Source: JBAVOR01 sp049692255
GTDB lineage: Bacteria; Babelota; Babeliae; Babelales; JACPOV01
NCBI GenBank assembly: GCA_049692255.1
Contig: JBAVOR010000007.1
Location: 1 to 20,628 of the forward strand
Reading direction: 5' to 3'
DNA: 20,628 bases
This document shows positions 1-6,735 of the stretch, piece after piece (the first letter of the stretch is position 1; each line of letters starts with the position of its first letter). A program made the position numbers and the translations under genes. The notes beneath the pieces are model-generated. The model saw only the letters and a list, made by a program, of their open reading frames with translations, did not search any database and was not told the DNA's origin.

Positions 1-965
1 CTGATAACCCATGGGAAAAAGCAACAGCAAGCTTGACTGCCGGATCTACCATTAAAGGCAAGATATCGAGCATCGCTGATTACGGCTTCTTCGTTGAAAT
101 TCAAAAAGGGGTCGAAGGCCTGGTTCATATCTCTGAAGTATCATGGACAGACCGTATCGATGATCTCCGCAAATACTTTAAAGTAGGGGACGAAGTCGAA
201 GCATTGGTTGTTTCGGTTGATAAAGAAAACCGTCGTATGTCTTTGAGTATTAAACAGCTGCAAGACAACCCTTGGAAAAAACTGCACGAACGCTTTAAGG
301 TGGGTGATCATGTAAAAGGCACCATCAGCAATATTGCTGACTTTGGTATCTTTGTACAAATATTACCCGGCATTGATGGCTTAGTTCATATTTCTGATCT
401 TTCCTGGACAGACCATATTCATCATCCTTCAGATATGTACAAGAAAGGTGATGAAGTTGAGGCGGTTATTTTAAGCATCGATGAAGACAACAAACGAGTT
501 TCATTGGGCATTAAACAGCTCACCGAAGATCCATGGGAAAAGATTGAAGAACAGTACCCTGTTGGTTCGATCGTTGAAGGCGAAGTATCAAAAATTACTA
601 ATTTTGGTGCATTCGTTAAATTACCAACACGCATTGAAGGACTCGTACATATCTCTGAACTGTCCAACCAAAATGTGGGCAAAGTAGAAGATGTGCTCAA
701 AGTCGGTCAAAAAGCGCAGTTCAAAATTATTAAGGCAAGCAAAGAAGACCATAAATTGGGCTTAAGCTTACGTCTTGATGATGATCGTACCGCAAAGCCA
801 GAAGCAAAAATGGCAAGCAAGCAACAGGCGAAACCATCAGCGGGATCACATAAGCCAAAACGAGCAGAAGAAGCAGTTAAGACGAAATCGCTCTTACAAA
901 TAGAACTCGAAAAGCATGCTGCTCGACAAAAAGAAAAAGATGAAACTAAAATGGGCGAGGAGTAA
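1..965 (+). CDS. rpsA: 30S ribosomal protein S1, C-terminal part (5' end outside window)
   Basis: The frame is open from the first bases of the window (codons from position 3), so this is the C-terminal part of a longer protein. Three S1/OB-fold RNA-binding repeats are visible, with cores beginning TIKGKI (about nt 48), HVKGTI (nt 309) and IVEGEV (nt 570). They are spaced exactly 261 nt (87 codons) apart. Each contains the G-F/I-F/A-V and GLVHIS signatures, and each is preceded by a DNPW/EDPWE linker. Tandem S1 repeats with this linker are typical of ribosomal protein S1, which brings mRNA to the 30S subunit. About 60 Lys/Ala/Glu-rich residues follow the last repeat, probably a disordered tail. 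The stop overlaps the Shine-Dalgarno of ndk, so the two are probably co-transcribed. Another multi-S1 protein is possible but less likely. Confidence 0.93.
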   Translation, partial: DNPWEKATASLTAGSTIKGKISSIADYGFFVEIQKGVEGLVHISEVSWTDRIDDLRKYFKVGDEVEALVVSVDKENRRMSLSIKQLQDNPWKKLHERFKVGDHVKGTISNIADFGIFVQILPGIDGLVHISDLSWTDHIHHPSDMYKKGDEVEAVILSIDEDNKRVSLGIKQLTEDPWEKIEEQYPVGSIVEGEVSKITNFGAFVKLPTRIEGLVHISELSNQNVGKVEDVLKVGQKAQFKIIKASKEDHKLGLSLRLDDDRTAKPEAKMASKQQAKPSAGSHKPKRAEEAVKTKSLLQIELEKHAARQKEKDETKMGEE

Positions 966-967
966 GC

Positions 968-1375
968 ATGAAGGAAAGAACATTAGCTATTATTAAACCA
1001 GATGCAGTTATTGCCCGGCATTCCGGAGAAATCATTGAAATGATTGAAAAGCATGGATTTGATATTCTGCGTATGCAAAAAGTGCAATTAAGCGAAGATC
1101 AAGTTCGCTCATTTTATGCGGTGCATAAAGACAAGCCCTTCTTTGGCGAAATTACCGAATTTATCAGTTCGGGACCAATCGTAGTGATGGTGCTTGAAAA
1201 AGAAAATGCCGTAAAAAGTTGGCGTGATTTGATGGGAGCCACCGATCCATCCAAAGCATCTGCAGGAACCATTCGTGCCTTATTTGGCAAAAGTATTGGT
1301 AACAATGCAGTGCACGGGTCTGATTCGGTACAAAACGCGTCGGTTGAAATAGCGCAGTTTTATCCTGATCTGTAA
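968..1375 (+). CDS. ndk: Nucleoside diphosphate kinase
   Basis: This 135-residue protein is standard length for bacterial Ndk, which transfers the gamma phosphate from ATP to NDPs through a phosphohistidine. The N-terminus TLAIIKPDAV carries the conserved nucleotide-binding Lys (K10). The active-site motif NAVHGSDS places the catalytic His at residue 116. The ATG lies 2 nt after the rpsA stop, with GAGGAG at 957-962 overlapping that stop, so translation is probably coupled to S1. A hairpin follows 12 nt after the stop and likely ends the rpsA-ndk transcript. No anomalies are seen. Confidence 0.97.
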   Translation: MKERTLAIIKPDAVIARHSGEIIEMIEKHGFDILRMQKVQLSEDQVRSFYAVHKDKPFFGEITEFISSGPIVVMVLEKENAVKSWRDLMGATDPSKASAGTIRALFGKSIGNNAVHGSDSVQNASVEIAQFYPDL

Positions 1376-1387
1376 CGAATATTAAGC

Positions 1388-1429
1388 ATGGCTCGGTATA
1401 CGCATTGTATGCCGAGTCATCTTTCATTT
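1388..1429 (+). terminator. Hairpin after ndk, probable intrinsic terminator
   Basis: A 14-bp stem (1388-1401 with 1407-1420, two G-T wobbles) encloses a 5-nt loop (1402-1406). A moderately T-rich stretch, CTTTCATTT, follows. The hairpin lies between the ndk stop and the murI start with its Shine-Dalgarno region. The T-run is interrupted, so termination may be partial and some reading through into murI is possible. Confidence 0.55.
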
Positions 1430-1441
1430 AAAAAAGATAGC

Positions 1442-2245
1442 ATGATAGAAAATTCGTATAAACGTATTGGTCTTATGGATTCTGGCATTGGGGGTCTGAG
1501 CGTACTCATTCCTTTAGTGCATTCATTGAGTGCCGACTTTGTCTATCTTGCTGATACTAAACACGTGCCCTATGGAGATCGATCGAGTGAAGAGTTGATT
1601 GCATTGGCAACAGCTAATGTACGGTTCTTACTTGAACACGACGTTGAGCTAATTATCATTGCCTGTAATACGCTTTCTACGGTGGCATTGCCTACTTTAA
1701 AAAAACGATTTCCCGGCATTCCACTGATTGGTATGGTAGAACTCATTGCCCATCGTGCAGCACAACAGACACGTACCAATACCATTGGTCTAATGGCTAC
1801 TACGCGCACCATCGAAAGCGCTGTATATCAGGATTATTTTGCCCGCTGGTACCCACACATTACTCTCGTTCCCGTTGCATGCCCTGCGCTAGTGCCGCTC
1901 ATCGAACAGCACCCGCAACCAACGTTGCGCATTCGCGCTGCACTCAAAGAATATACACAGCAACTGACTGCATCAAACATCGATACGCTGATGCTTGGCT
2001 GCACCCATTATTCATTTATAGAAAATGAAATTGCTAAACAGTTGCCCAATGTTAAAGCAGTAGTGAGCGCGCAGCAGGTGTTCGATGAAATGACCGAATC
2101 GATTATCCCTGATCAAACGCGCCCCGCGTCTGTAGCTTTTTTTATTACCGGCGACATGCAAGCATTTGTTGATAAAATCAGTATCATGCACCAGTTACCC
2201 GTGCCGCGTACAATGCAATCAGCACATATCCATATTTCTCTTTAG
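1442..2245 (+). CDS. murI: Glutamate racemase
   Basis: This enzyme interconverts L- and D-glutamate and supplies D-Glu for peptidoglycan. Both catalytic cysteines are present: ACNTLS (C75) and GCTHY (C187). The substrate-binding N-terminus MDSGIGGLSV (D13) and the VPYGDRS motif (from residue 42) are also present. I start at 1442 (267 residues, normal for MurI). The frame is open back to an ATG at 1388, but those 18 extra codons lie inside the terminator hairpin and precede the conserved N-terminus. Its stop overlaps the stop of the convergent antitoxin gene by 4 nt. The presence of murI implies the organism builds peptidoglycan. Confidence 0.96.
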   Translation: MIENSYKRIGLMDSGIGGLSVLIPLVHSLSADFVYLADTKHVPYGDRSSEELIALATANVRFLLEHDVELIIIACNTLSTVALPTLKKRFPGIPLIGMVELIAHRAAQQTRTNTIGLMATTRTIESAVYQDYFARWYPHITLVPVACPALVPLIEQHPQPTLRIRAALKEYTQQLTASNIDTLMLGCTHYSFIENEIAKQLPNVKAVVSAQQVFDEMTESIIPDQTRPASVAFFITGDMQAFVDKISIMHQLPVPRTMQSAHIHISL

Positions 2246-2646
2246 TTGTTTTTCTTTTTAAGTTGCATACTTGCTCTCTCAGAAAGTGATTTATGAGTAG
2301 GTGCTTTTCTTTTTATCTTAGCTATATCAACTGTTATCATCGTTTTCGATTTTGATACACTTTTAGGCTTCACTTGAATAGTGATAGCGTGATCGAGCAT
2401 ATTTAAAAAACGAAATAAGCGTTCAAGTGAAAAACCAGCGAGTTTGCCATTTTTAAGAGCTGATATCTTGGGTTGGTCAATTTGCAATAATTGGGCCGCC
2501 ATCACCTGCGTTAATTTTTTCTTTTTGATTAGCATATTAATTTGCATCGCAAGTTCGGCTTTTGCTAATCTTTCTGCAGGGTTTTCAAGAGCTAAATCTT
2601 CAAAAATATTGTCAGAGCTTATTTCATACATATGAGGTTTTTTCAT
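2242..2646 (-). CDS. higA: HigA-like antitoxin, XRE-family helix-turn-helix
   Basis: This 134-residue protein has a Cro/C1-type helix-turn-helix at about residues 44-69 (KLTQVMAAQLLQIDQPKIS...), of the kind found in HigA antitoxins paired with Gp49-like toxins. The helical N-terminal extension and basic C-terminal tail fit that family. It should neutralise the upstream-encoded toxin and repress the operon. The ATG at 2646 is chosen because AAAGGG precedes it at suitable spacing; an in-frame TTG at 2661 lies 15 nt further upstream. The start lies 23 nt inside the toxin gene, giving the toxin-then-antitoxin order and translational coupling typical of higBA. The last codons overlap the convergent murI stop. 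Confidence 0.87.
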   Translation of the reverse strand: MKKPHMYEISSDNIFEDLALENPAERLAKAELAMQINMLIKKKKLTQVMAAQLLQIDQPKISALKNGKLAGFSLERLFRFLNMLDHAITIQVKPKSVSKSKTMITVDIAKIKRKAPTHKSLSERASMQLKKKNN

Positions 2647-3010
2647 GTCTACCCTTTCCAATTATTTCTTTATATATTTCTTGTGCTTGCTGTAATCGGC
2701 TTCTTATCAGAGCTATATCTTCTTGAGATGTTTTAATCCCTTGTTTCGATTTTTTTTGAAACATATGCAAAACAAAAATCACTTCCGGCATTTGTATAGT
2801 GTATACTGTGCGATACGTTCCAGCAGCATCAGAATCTTTAAGCTCTATAACTTTAGCGCTACCAAATCCAGAAAGCACTTTTGCATTCTCATGCATTGCT
2901 CCTTTTTGTGCCGTATAAAGCCCATATCCAAAGCTATCTTTAATGTCTTCGGGAAGCTTTATCAGATCTTTTCTGCTCGAACCAAGCCAAATTATCTGTT
3001 TTGTTTTCAT
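2624..3010 (-). CDS. higB: HigB-like toxin (phage Gp49-like / RelE superfamily)
   Basis: This 128-residue protein matches the Gp49-like HigB family: an N-terminal helical segment with SSRKDLIKLPEDIKDSFG, then the beta-sheet core LKDSDAAGTYRTVYTI (from residue 57). That core holds the conserved Y-R-x-V-Y (R67), followed by VIFVLHMFQKKS and a charged C-terminal helix. Such toxins cleave mRNA on the ribosome. The ATG at 3010 is preceded by AAGGAG at 8-nt spacing. It is the first gene of the two-gene operon and overlaps the antitoxin start. A degraded copy of residues 57-71 is present at 3802-3843. Family assignment is secure; activity is inferred. Confidence 0.87.
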   Translation of the reverse strand: MKTKQIIWLGSSRKDLIKLPEDIKDSFGYGLYTAQKGAMHENAKVLSGFGSAKVIELKDSDAAGTYRTVYTIQMPEVIFVLHMFQKKSKQGIKTSQEDIALIRSRLQQAQEIYKEIIGKGRHEKTSYV

Positions 3011-3029
3011 TACGATAACTCCTTTTTTA

Positions 3030-3059
3030 TTTATACTAAATATAGCATAATTTTAGCAA
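3030..3059 (-). promoter_or_regulatory. Candidate higBA promoter
   Basis: On the minus strand, TTGCTA (3054-3059) and TATAAA (3030-3035) are 18 nt apart, about 20 nt upstream of the toxin ATG. An overlapping TGC-TATATT gives an alternative extended -10. The rest of the gap from 3011 to 3211 is AT-rich and shows no other gene. HigA would be expected to bind in this region. Confidence 0.45.
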
Positions 3060-3211
3060 GAGTAGTAAAAAAAGTCAGTCATAAACAGTGCAAGTAAATA
3101 CAATTTTTGCTTTCAACTTATGATTTGGGCGCGATGGTAATAATTATTCCTTTTAGTTATGATACATTGGGACATACGTACAACAAGTTTTGCTATAACT
3201 ATAGAGGATTT

Positions 3212-3802
3212 ATGCGTCATACCCATTGCTTATTGATAGTGTGTGCTATTGCTAGTGAATTATTTTCTATGCAATCGTATCAGTATAAGCCAGGATGCGA
3301 TATTGTTACGATTCATTCACTAGAACGTGCTATTAGGATGAATGACCGTGATTATTTGCTCCATCATCGGAGCAAGATACAGTATGCCTTTAAATATCTT
3401 ACTCAAGAAGAACGTGCAGAATTATTGTATGAAGCTCAGGTGAATAAAGAAAAGCGTGCGGATCTGGCAGTAGATAGACAACATCAGCGCAAAATAAAAA
3501 CATTGGGCGCGCTAGGCTCTATCGCATTAACGTGGAGTGTTATCATGCATTTTGAAAGTGCCTATGAGACGAATCTGTTAAAAAAGGCCTACGGTGTTTA
3601 CCAATGGTCTTGGCAAAAAGATGTATCATCACTTTCGAATGCCGCGCTTTTTATGACGGGATTGGCATATATAATGGATTCCTGTTACCTTTCTGCCCAT
3701 CATCCTGTCGATAAAGCTAAATCTATATACTCAGACATAGAATTTTTCAGCAAAGAAGCAGAGTTGGCATTGCGAGGAGAAACGATGCCAGAGGATTCAT
3801 AA
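3212..3802 (+). CDS. Hypothetical exported protein with two hydrophobic segments
   Basis: I do not recognise this 196-residue protein. It starts with a likely signal peptide (MRHTHCLLIVCAIASELFS), followed by MQS at the expected cleavage region. A charged helical stretch follows (LTQEERAELLYEAQVNKEKR, about residues 64-83). Two hydrophobic segments come next, around 102-122 (ALGSIALTWSVIMHF) and 145-165 (AALFMTGLAYIMDSCYL). The frame is open back to 3107, but the ATG at 3212 has AGAGGA just upstream and begins the signal peptide. A TGC-TATAAC sequence at 3191-3199 resembles an extended -10, but it would give an mRNA leader of only about 6 nt. The stop abuts the toxin vestige. Probably an envelope protein; function unknown. 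Confidence 0.7.
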   Translation: MRHTHCLLIVCAIASELFSMQSYQYKPGCDIVTIHSLERAIRMNDRDYLLHHRSKIQYAFKYLTQEERAELLYEAQVNKEKRADLAVDRQHQRKIKTLGALGSIALTWSVIMHFESAYETNLLKKAYGVYQWSWQKDVSSLSNAALFMTGLAYIMDSCYLSAHHPVDKAKSIYSDIEFFSKEAELALRGETMPEDS

Positions 3803-3843
3803 TATACAGCCCGGTACGCTGCAGCAGCATTAGAATCTCTCAG
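3802..3843 (-). pseudogene. Vestige of a second HigB-like toxin gene
   Basis: Bases 3803-3843 match 2802-2842, inside the intact higB gene, at 32 of 41 positions without gaps. Read on the minus strand in the same frame, they encode LRDSNAAAAYRAVYY, against LKDSDAAGTYRTVYT in the intact toxin. The match covers the conserved HigB core, including Tyr-Arg-x-Val-Tyr. An in-frame stop lies six codons upstream and no start or antitoxin is attached, so it cannot be a working gene. Confidence 0.6.
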
Positions 3844-3879
3844 TCTCCCCACAATGGGTTATTGAAATTCATCTGTCTT

Positions 3880-3908
3880 TTGCAACTTTCCCATTTTTGC
3901 TATACAAT
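3880..3908 (+). promoter_or_regulatory. Candidate promoter for the 3943 gene
   Basis: TTGCAA (3880-3885) and TACAAT (3903-3908) are separated by 17 nt, and the start codon is 34 nt downstream of the -10. The overlapping TGC-TATACA could act as an extended -10 instead. Spacing and sequence are close to the sigma-70 consensus. Confidence 0.55.
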
Positions 3909-3942
3909 TAGAAATTAATATCTATAAATGGGGTGAATTTTC

Positions 3943-4554
3943 ATGAAAAGCCATACATTATTATCTACTTATATCTCGATTATTTTTTCACTATTGTACG
4001 CCAATAGTTGTATCACTGGCATGCAAAAAATGCATGTACCTTCTATTTGGGCTCAAACCTATGCCACAGCATTCCCAAAATGGAAACATATCGATGCGCA
4101 TATAACTTTTGATGACAAGAAGCAGCAAGTCAGCATAGGGTTACGGGCAGATTACAAAAGAGACCCTCTCAACAAAAATGTCGGCCACTGTTCTTACGCG
4201 GATATTCCATTACGAGGCTCCCTGAAGGAATTCCAAGAAGAGAGTGATGAGCAATTATTAAGGTTTGCTTACAATACTTCTCGGTCACAATTTTCTGATG
4301 TAAGTTATACAATGTCTGTGTACCACATCGACCGTCGATTTGGATCTAGGGTTCTCATCGATCGATGCAGTAACGAAAAACCAACTGTTGGACAAGCATT
4401 GAGAGGGATTAGCGCATGTATGGATTGGAAGTATAAAGCACTATACCTGAGCGCAGCTCAACCTCCTTTGATAACCCGCTATGACATGTATGGTATATCA
4501 GTTATATTAGGGAGCGCATCGTTATTATCACTTTACAAGTATTTACGAGCATAA
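3943..4554 (+). CDS. Hypothetical exported protein, C-terminally anchored
   Basis: This 203-residue protein has no family I recognise. An N-terminal signal sequence (about residues 1-25, hydrophobic SIIFSLLYA) is followed by GMQK. A polar domain of about 150 residues follows, with alternating hydrophobic/charged stretches suggesting beta structure (HIDAHITFDD, QVSIGLRADY). It ends in a hydrophobic segment, about 182-199 (MYGISVILGSASLLSLY), then KYLRA, which looks like a C-terminal membrane anchor. The start is supported by GGGGTGA upstream at about 7 nt and by the promoter at 3880-3908. Signal peptide plus C-terminal anchor resembles the four-gene array at 5801-7601, but the middle is different. 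Function unknown. Confidence 0.72.
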   Translation: MKSHTLLSTYISIIFSLLYANSCITGMQKMHVPSIWAQTYATAFPKWKHIDAHITFDDKKQQVSIGLRADYKRDPLNKNVGHCSYADIPLRGSLKEFQEESDEQLLRFAYNTSRSQFSDVSYTMSVYHIDRRFGSRVLIDRCSNEKPTVGQALRGISACMDWKYKALYLSAAQPPLITRYDMYGISVILGSASLLSLYKYLRA

Positions 4555-4625
4555 ATTCCCTTGTCTTTTTAAGGTGCATACTTATTCATGCATAGCGCAT
4601 GTAAATACCATTTCGGTCCAAATTA

Positions 4626-4655
4626 TTGACTGTCGAGACGAACATTCGATACCAT
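4626..4655 (+). promoter_or_regulatory. Candidate promoter for the 4696 gene
   Basis: TTGACT (4626-4631) and TACCAT (4650-4655) are separated by 18 nt, with the start codon 41 nt downstream. The -35 is strong and the -10 weak. The rest of this gap (4555-4683) holds a short inverted repeat (4587-4601) and a 20-nt segment resembling the antitoxin gene tail (4564-4583). Confidence 0.4.
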
Positions 4656-4695
4656 AAAGATGTGGCGTGAGCCGTACTGAAAAATGGAGGATGTT

Positions 4696-5265
4696 ATGAA
4701 AAAAGTTCTTTTTCTTCTTTTGCTTTTTACCTGTTGTGCCAAACAAAGTCTGTATGCTTATACTTTCACTATTCATAATGAAACGAACCGGCCTATCGAT
4801 ATACGGTTGATGATTGGCCGTGATGGGAATAATTTTACAGGTATTTTAAGCGAAGTAGGTGGGACTAACAATCCATTAGTTATCAAGGCAAAGGGGGTAG
4901 ACGCCAGTCTTTGTTTATGGCGATTTCAGTGGAAACGTCATAATACACCCCAAAATCCAGTTCCAGATAGTGAGTATGCAGATATCTGGGTTAATTCCAA
5001 CGAGCTCAATGACGGGCCCGCGCTGTACAAAAGAAGAGGGAAAAGAGTGCGGGGGTTTAATTGTGCTATTCGAGAATTTTGGGTCTATGACGCATGGGTA
5101 AACGAAAGTGGCGGCGAAGAACTTATTTCACCAGAGAAAAAAGCAGCATATAAAGCTAAATACCAAGATACATCGCCTATGCGCGATGATTGGTTTGCGC
5201 AACCAGGTAAATCATTTCAAGAGTTGCGAATGCGTGTTGCCCCAAATTTCATTTTATTCGAGTAG
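4696..5265 (+). CDS. Hypothetical secreted protein, probably beta-rich
   Basis: A 189-residue protein with a clear signal peptide (KKVLFLLLLFTCCAKQSLYA) and no further membrane segment, so likely periplasmic or secreted. The mature part begins YTFTIHNETNRPIDIRL, a beta-strand-like opening, and carries many aromatic residues (FQWKRH, REFWVYDAWVNE). I cannot assign a family. The ATG at 4696 is preferred to an in-frame ATG at 4684 because GGAGG (4686-4690) sits 5 nt before it and because it begins the signal peptide. Its 3' end overlaps the convergent gene 5249-5542 by 17 nt. Two Cys in the signal region do not make a convincing lipobox. Confidence 0.75.
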   Translation: MKKVLFLLLLFTCCAKQSLYAYTFTIHNETNRPIDIRLMIGRDGNNFTGILSEVGGTNNPLVIKAKGVDASLCLWRFQWKRHNTPQNPVPDSEYADIWVNSNELNDGPALYKRRGKRVRGFNCAIREFWVYDAWVNESGGEELISPEKKAAYKAKYQDTSPMRDDWFAQPGKSFQELRMRVAPNFILFE

Positions 5266-5542
5266 ATTTTTGATACGCTTCGCCCATCGTTATTACGGGG
5301 GTATGATATGGATACAACCGCGCCAATGTTATGCGAATAGCCGGTTCATGGTGCGCCTGCATACGGCACACCAGCAATAGCTCTGCGGTGTCACACCGTA
5401 TATTGTACCCTGCCTCTGCTTCTTCAGCTTCTTGCCCAATAATTTGAGCGTTGAGCACTAATTGATGTTCGAGTAGCTCAAGAGCAATGGCTTGTGCTAC
5501 CGCATAATTGATTGTTCTAATATAGATAATTAACGTATTCAT
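5249..5542 (-). CDS. Small CutA-like protein (divalent-cation tolerance family), divergent
   Basis: This 97-residue protein resembles CutA1, a trimeric alpha/beta protein linked to metal tolerance. It starts with a strand (TLIIYIRTINY), a helix with AIALELLEHQLVLNAQII matching the CutA segment that ends in 'L..LV.AN/C.NII', a strand (TAELLLVCRM), a helix and LARLYPYHTPVITM, matching the CutA 'LHPYEVPEII' signature. The Trp-containing strand and the usual C-terminal strand are reduced or missing, so it is shorter and more divergent than typical CutA (about 105-115 residues). AGGGG lies 12 nt before the ATG, a long spacing, so the start is less certain. It overlaps the convergent gene end by 17 nt. 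The family call is tentative. Confidence 0.58.
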   Translation of the reverse strand: MNTLIIYIRTINYAVAQAIALELLEHQLVLNAQIIGQEAEEAEAGYNIRCDTAELLLVCRMQAHHEPAIRITLARLYPYHTPVITMGEAYQKSTRIK

Positions 5543-5662
5543 ATACCGTAAATTCCCCTAAAAAATGGCTTTTATTAGTAATCACTCTTTTTAAACTGTA
5601 AAACCCAGCCTAAGAACAAATAATGCCCAATTGCAAGAGTCGGGCTCAAGTGGCACAGATTA

Positions 5663-5690
5663 TTGATTTTTCCCTATAATATTGTATAAT
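5663..5690 (+). promoter_or_regulatory. Promoter of the four-gene array
   Basis: TTGATT (5663-5668) and a perfect TATAAT (5685-5690) are 16 nt apart. A second TATAAT lies at 5675-5680. The start codon at 5801 is 110 nt further on, leaving an untranslated leader of about 100 nt. The remainder of the 5543-5800 gap shows no gene. Confidence 0.6.
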
Positions 5691-5699
5691 TGAATTAAT

Positions 5700-5745
5700 A
5701 ATAGGCAAAATACTCTATCTCTCAGCCTTTAAAAGGCCTATTTTT
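5700..5745 (+). promoter_or_regulatory. Structured mRNA leader with attenuator-like hairpins
   Basis: Downstream of the promoter, GCCTTT (5725-5730) can pair with AAAGGC (5732-5737), followed by ATTTTTA, resembling a small intrinsic terminator. An upstream AATAGGC (5700-5706) can instead pair with GCCTATT (5736-5742), which uses part of the same bases. The two folds exclude each other, as in attenuators. Stems are short, so function is only suggested. Confidence 0.3.
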
Positions 5746-5800
5746 ATGGTACGCTATGTAATAGAGATTTAAATGATAAGCTGTTTAAAATGGAGTTTTT

Positions 5801-6229
5801 ATGGGTAAAATAAGCACAAAATGGGCATTTTTAGCTATCCTGGCCCTTTGGATAGGAGGAACAACGGTCCAACCTGTTCAGGCCTTTGATCAAGGGCTAG
5901 CAGCAATAGGGTTAAGCGTAGGTATTTTGGGCAGTGTTATACATTGGGTAGAGTATGTCTCTCTCGTTAAGCAATGTGCCGAATCTCAAGAAAGCGTTGA
6001 TGACTGGCGTGATTTTGCCCAACACATTGCTTGGATGTTGCCCGTTTCCCCTGTGCATGAGGCTGGGTTAGGTAAAACTATACACGATGCTGAAGCAAAA
6101 CTAGCTGAAAAGAAAAGAGACTATGAAGAAAAAGCGCCTGGTTATTGGCAAAAAACCAAACGATTTGGGCTTCTTGCCTTTTGCAGTGGTGCTTATGTAT
6201 TTGCTAAACAATATGGAGTTATAGCATGA
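5801..6229 (+). CDS. Hypothetical small exported membrane protein, array gene 1
   Basis: A 142-residue protein of unrecognised family. It has a signal peptide (about 1-28, KWAFLAILALWIGG...VQA), a second hydrophobic segment (about 35-50, AIGLSVGILGSVIHWV), a charged central helix (EAKLAEKKRDYEEKAPGYW) and a C-terminal hydrophobic segment, FGLLAFCSGAYVFAKQYGVI. That C-terminus closely matches the protein at 6736-7167 (FG-x-L-A-x3-G-x-Y-x3-K-x-Y-G-x-I). GGAG lies 5-7 nt before the ATG. The stop overlaps the next start as ATGA, indicating coupled translation. It is the first gene of the unit duplicated downstream; likely an envelope protein. Confidence 0.75.
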   Translation: MGKISTKWAFLAILALWIGGTTVQPVQAFDQGLAAIGLSVGILGSVIHWVEYVSLVKQCAESQESVDDWRDFAQHIAWMLPVSPVHEAGLGKTIHDAEAKLAEKKRDYEEKAPGYWQKTKRFGLLAFCSGAYVFAKQYGVIA

Positions 6230-6250
6230 AAAAATTAATAGCAATCGCAA
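6225..6250 (+). repeat. 26-nt direct repeat shared by two array genes (second copy 6735-6760)
   Basis: Bases 6225-6250 and 6735-6760 are identical. They cover the base before the ATG and the first eight codons, encoding the signal-peptide start MKKLIAIA. Identity stops abruptly on both sides although the rest of the genes has diverged. This points either to recent sequence exchange or to selection on the translation start. Confidence 0.85.
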
Positions 6251-6723
6251 TATTCATCGCTGTACTTTTTGCGAATCTATCATCTATTGCCATGGATGAT
6301 AACAGTATTACGGTTGTACCCATACCTAATCCAATAAAACTTACCATGTTCGTAGGGGTCATATCCGTTGGATTTGGCGCGCAATATGCAATTGAATACG
6401 CAGTTAATCGATACAGGTATAGAAATCTTGCGCCCTTGTATACTAACGAGACTATTGCATTACACCGAGATATACAAATAAATGGATTTGATCATACAAA
6501 TATTCAAAATGCTACAAGAGCTGCTACGTATAATGAAAATGGAAAGTCCGTAAAACAATGGAATAGTACAATGGCCAATACTCTAACCGGCACTGTCGTT
6601 TGCGGAGCATTAGCTATTGGTTCTTATTATCTGTTCAACAAGCAAATGAATGATTTCATATACCGAGTGAATAGTTCGTTGCTGAAACAGCACGGCTACG
6701 GCATGCTTTTAATAAAAACCTAA
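6226..6723 (+). CDS. Hypothetical small exported membrane protein, array gene 2
   Basis: A 165-residue protein of unknown family. A signal peptide (KKLIAIAIFIAVLFANLSSIA) is followed directly by MDD. A hydrophobic segment follows at about 40-60 (TMFVGVISVGFGAQYAIEYA), then a polar region (about 65-120), then a hydrophobic segment at about 121-138 (GTVVCGALAIGSYYLFN). About 25 further residues extend past this last segment, unlike array gene 4, which stops near it. TGGAG lies 7 nt before the ATG, inside the upstream gene, and the start overlaps that gene's stop by 4 nt. Layout and motifs (NLSSIAMDD against NLPSVAMDN; YNENGK against FNEEKN) pair it with the gene at 7164-7601. Function unknown. 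Confidence 0.75.
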   Translation: MKKLIAIAIFIAVLFANLSSIAMDDNSITVVPIPNPIKLTMFVGVISVGFGAQYAIEYAVNRYRYRNLAPLYTNETIALHRDIQINGFDHTNIQNATRAATYNENGKSVKQWNSTMANTLTGTVVCGALAIGSYYLFNKQMNDFIYRVNSSLLKQHGYGMLLIKT

Positions 6724-6735
6724 AGGATATAATTC

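Noticed and set aside
1388..1441. 18-codon N-terminal extension of murI
   Set aside because: It overlaps the hairpin after ndk and lies ahead of the normal MurI N-terminus. ATG 1442 gives the usual protein length.
3107..3211. 35-codon extension of the 3212 gene
   Set aside because: It would bury the signal peptide inside the protein, whereas ATG 3212 has a Shine-Dalgarno and starts the signal sequence.
4582..4776. 64-codon minus-strand open frame over the start of the 4696 gene
   Set aside because: The Lys-rich stretch is the complement of the poly-T/Leu signal-peptide codons of the plus-strand gene. No start signal is present.
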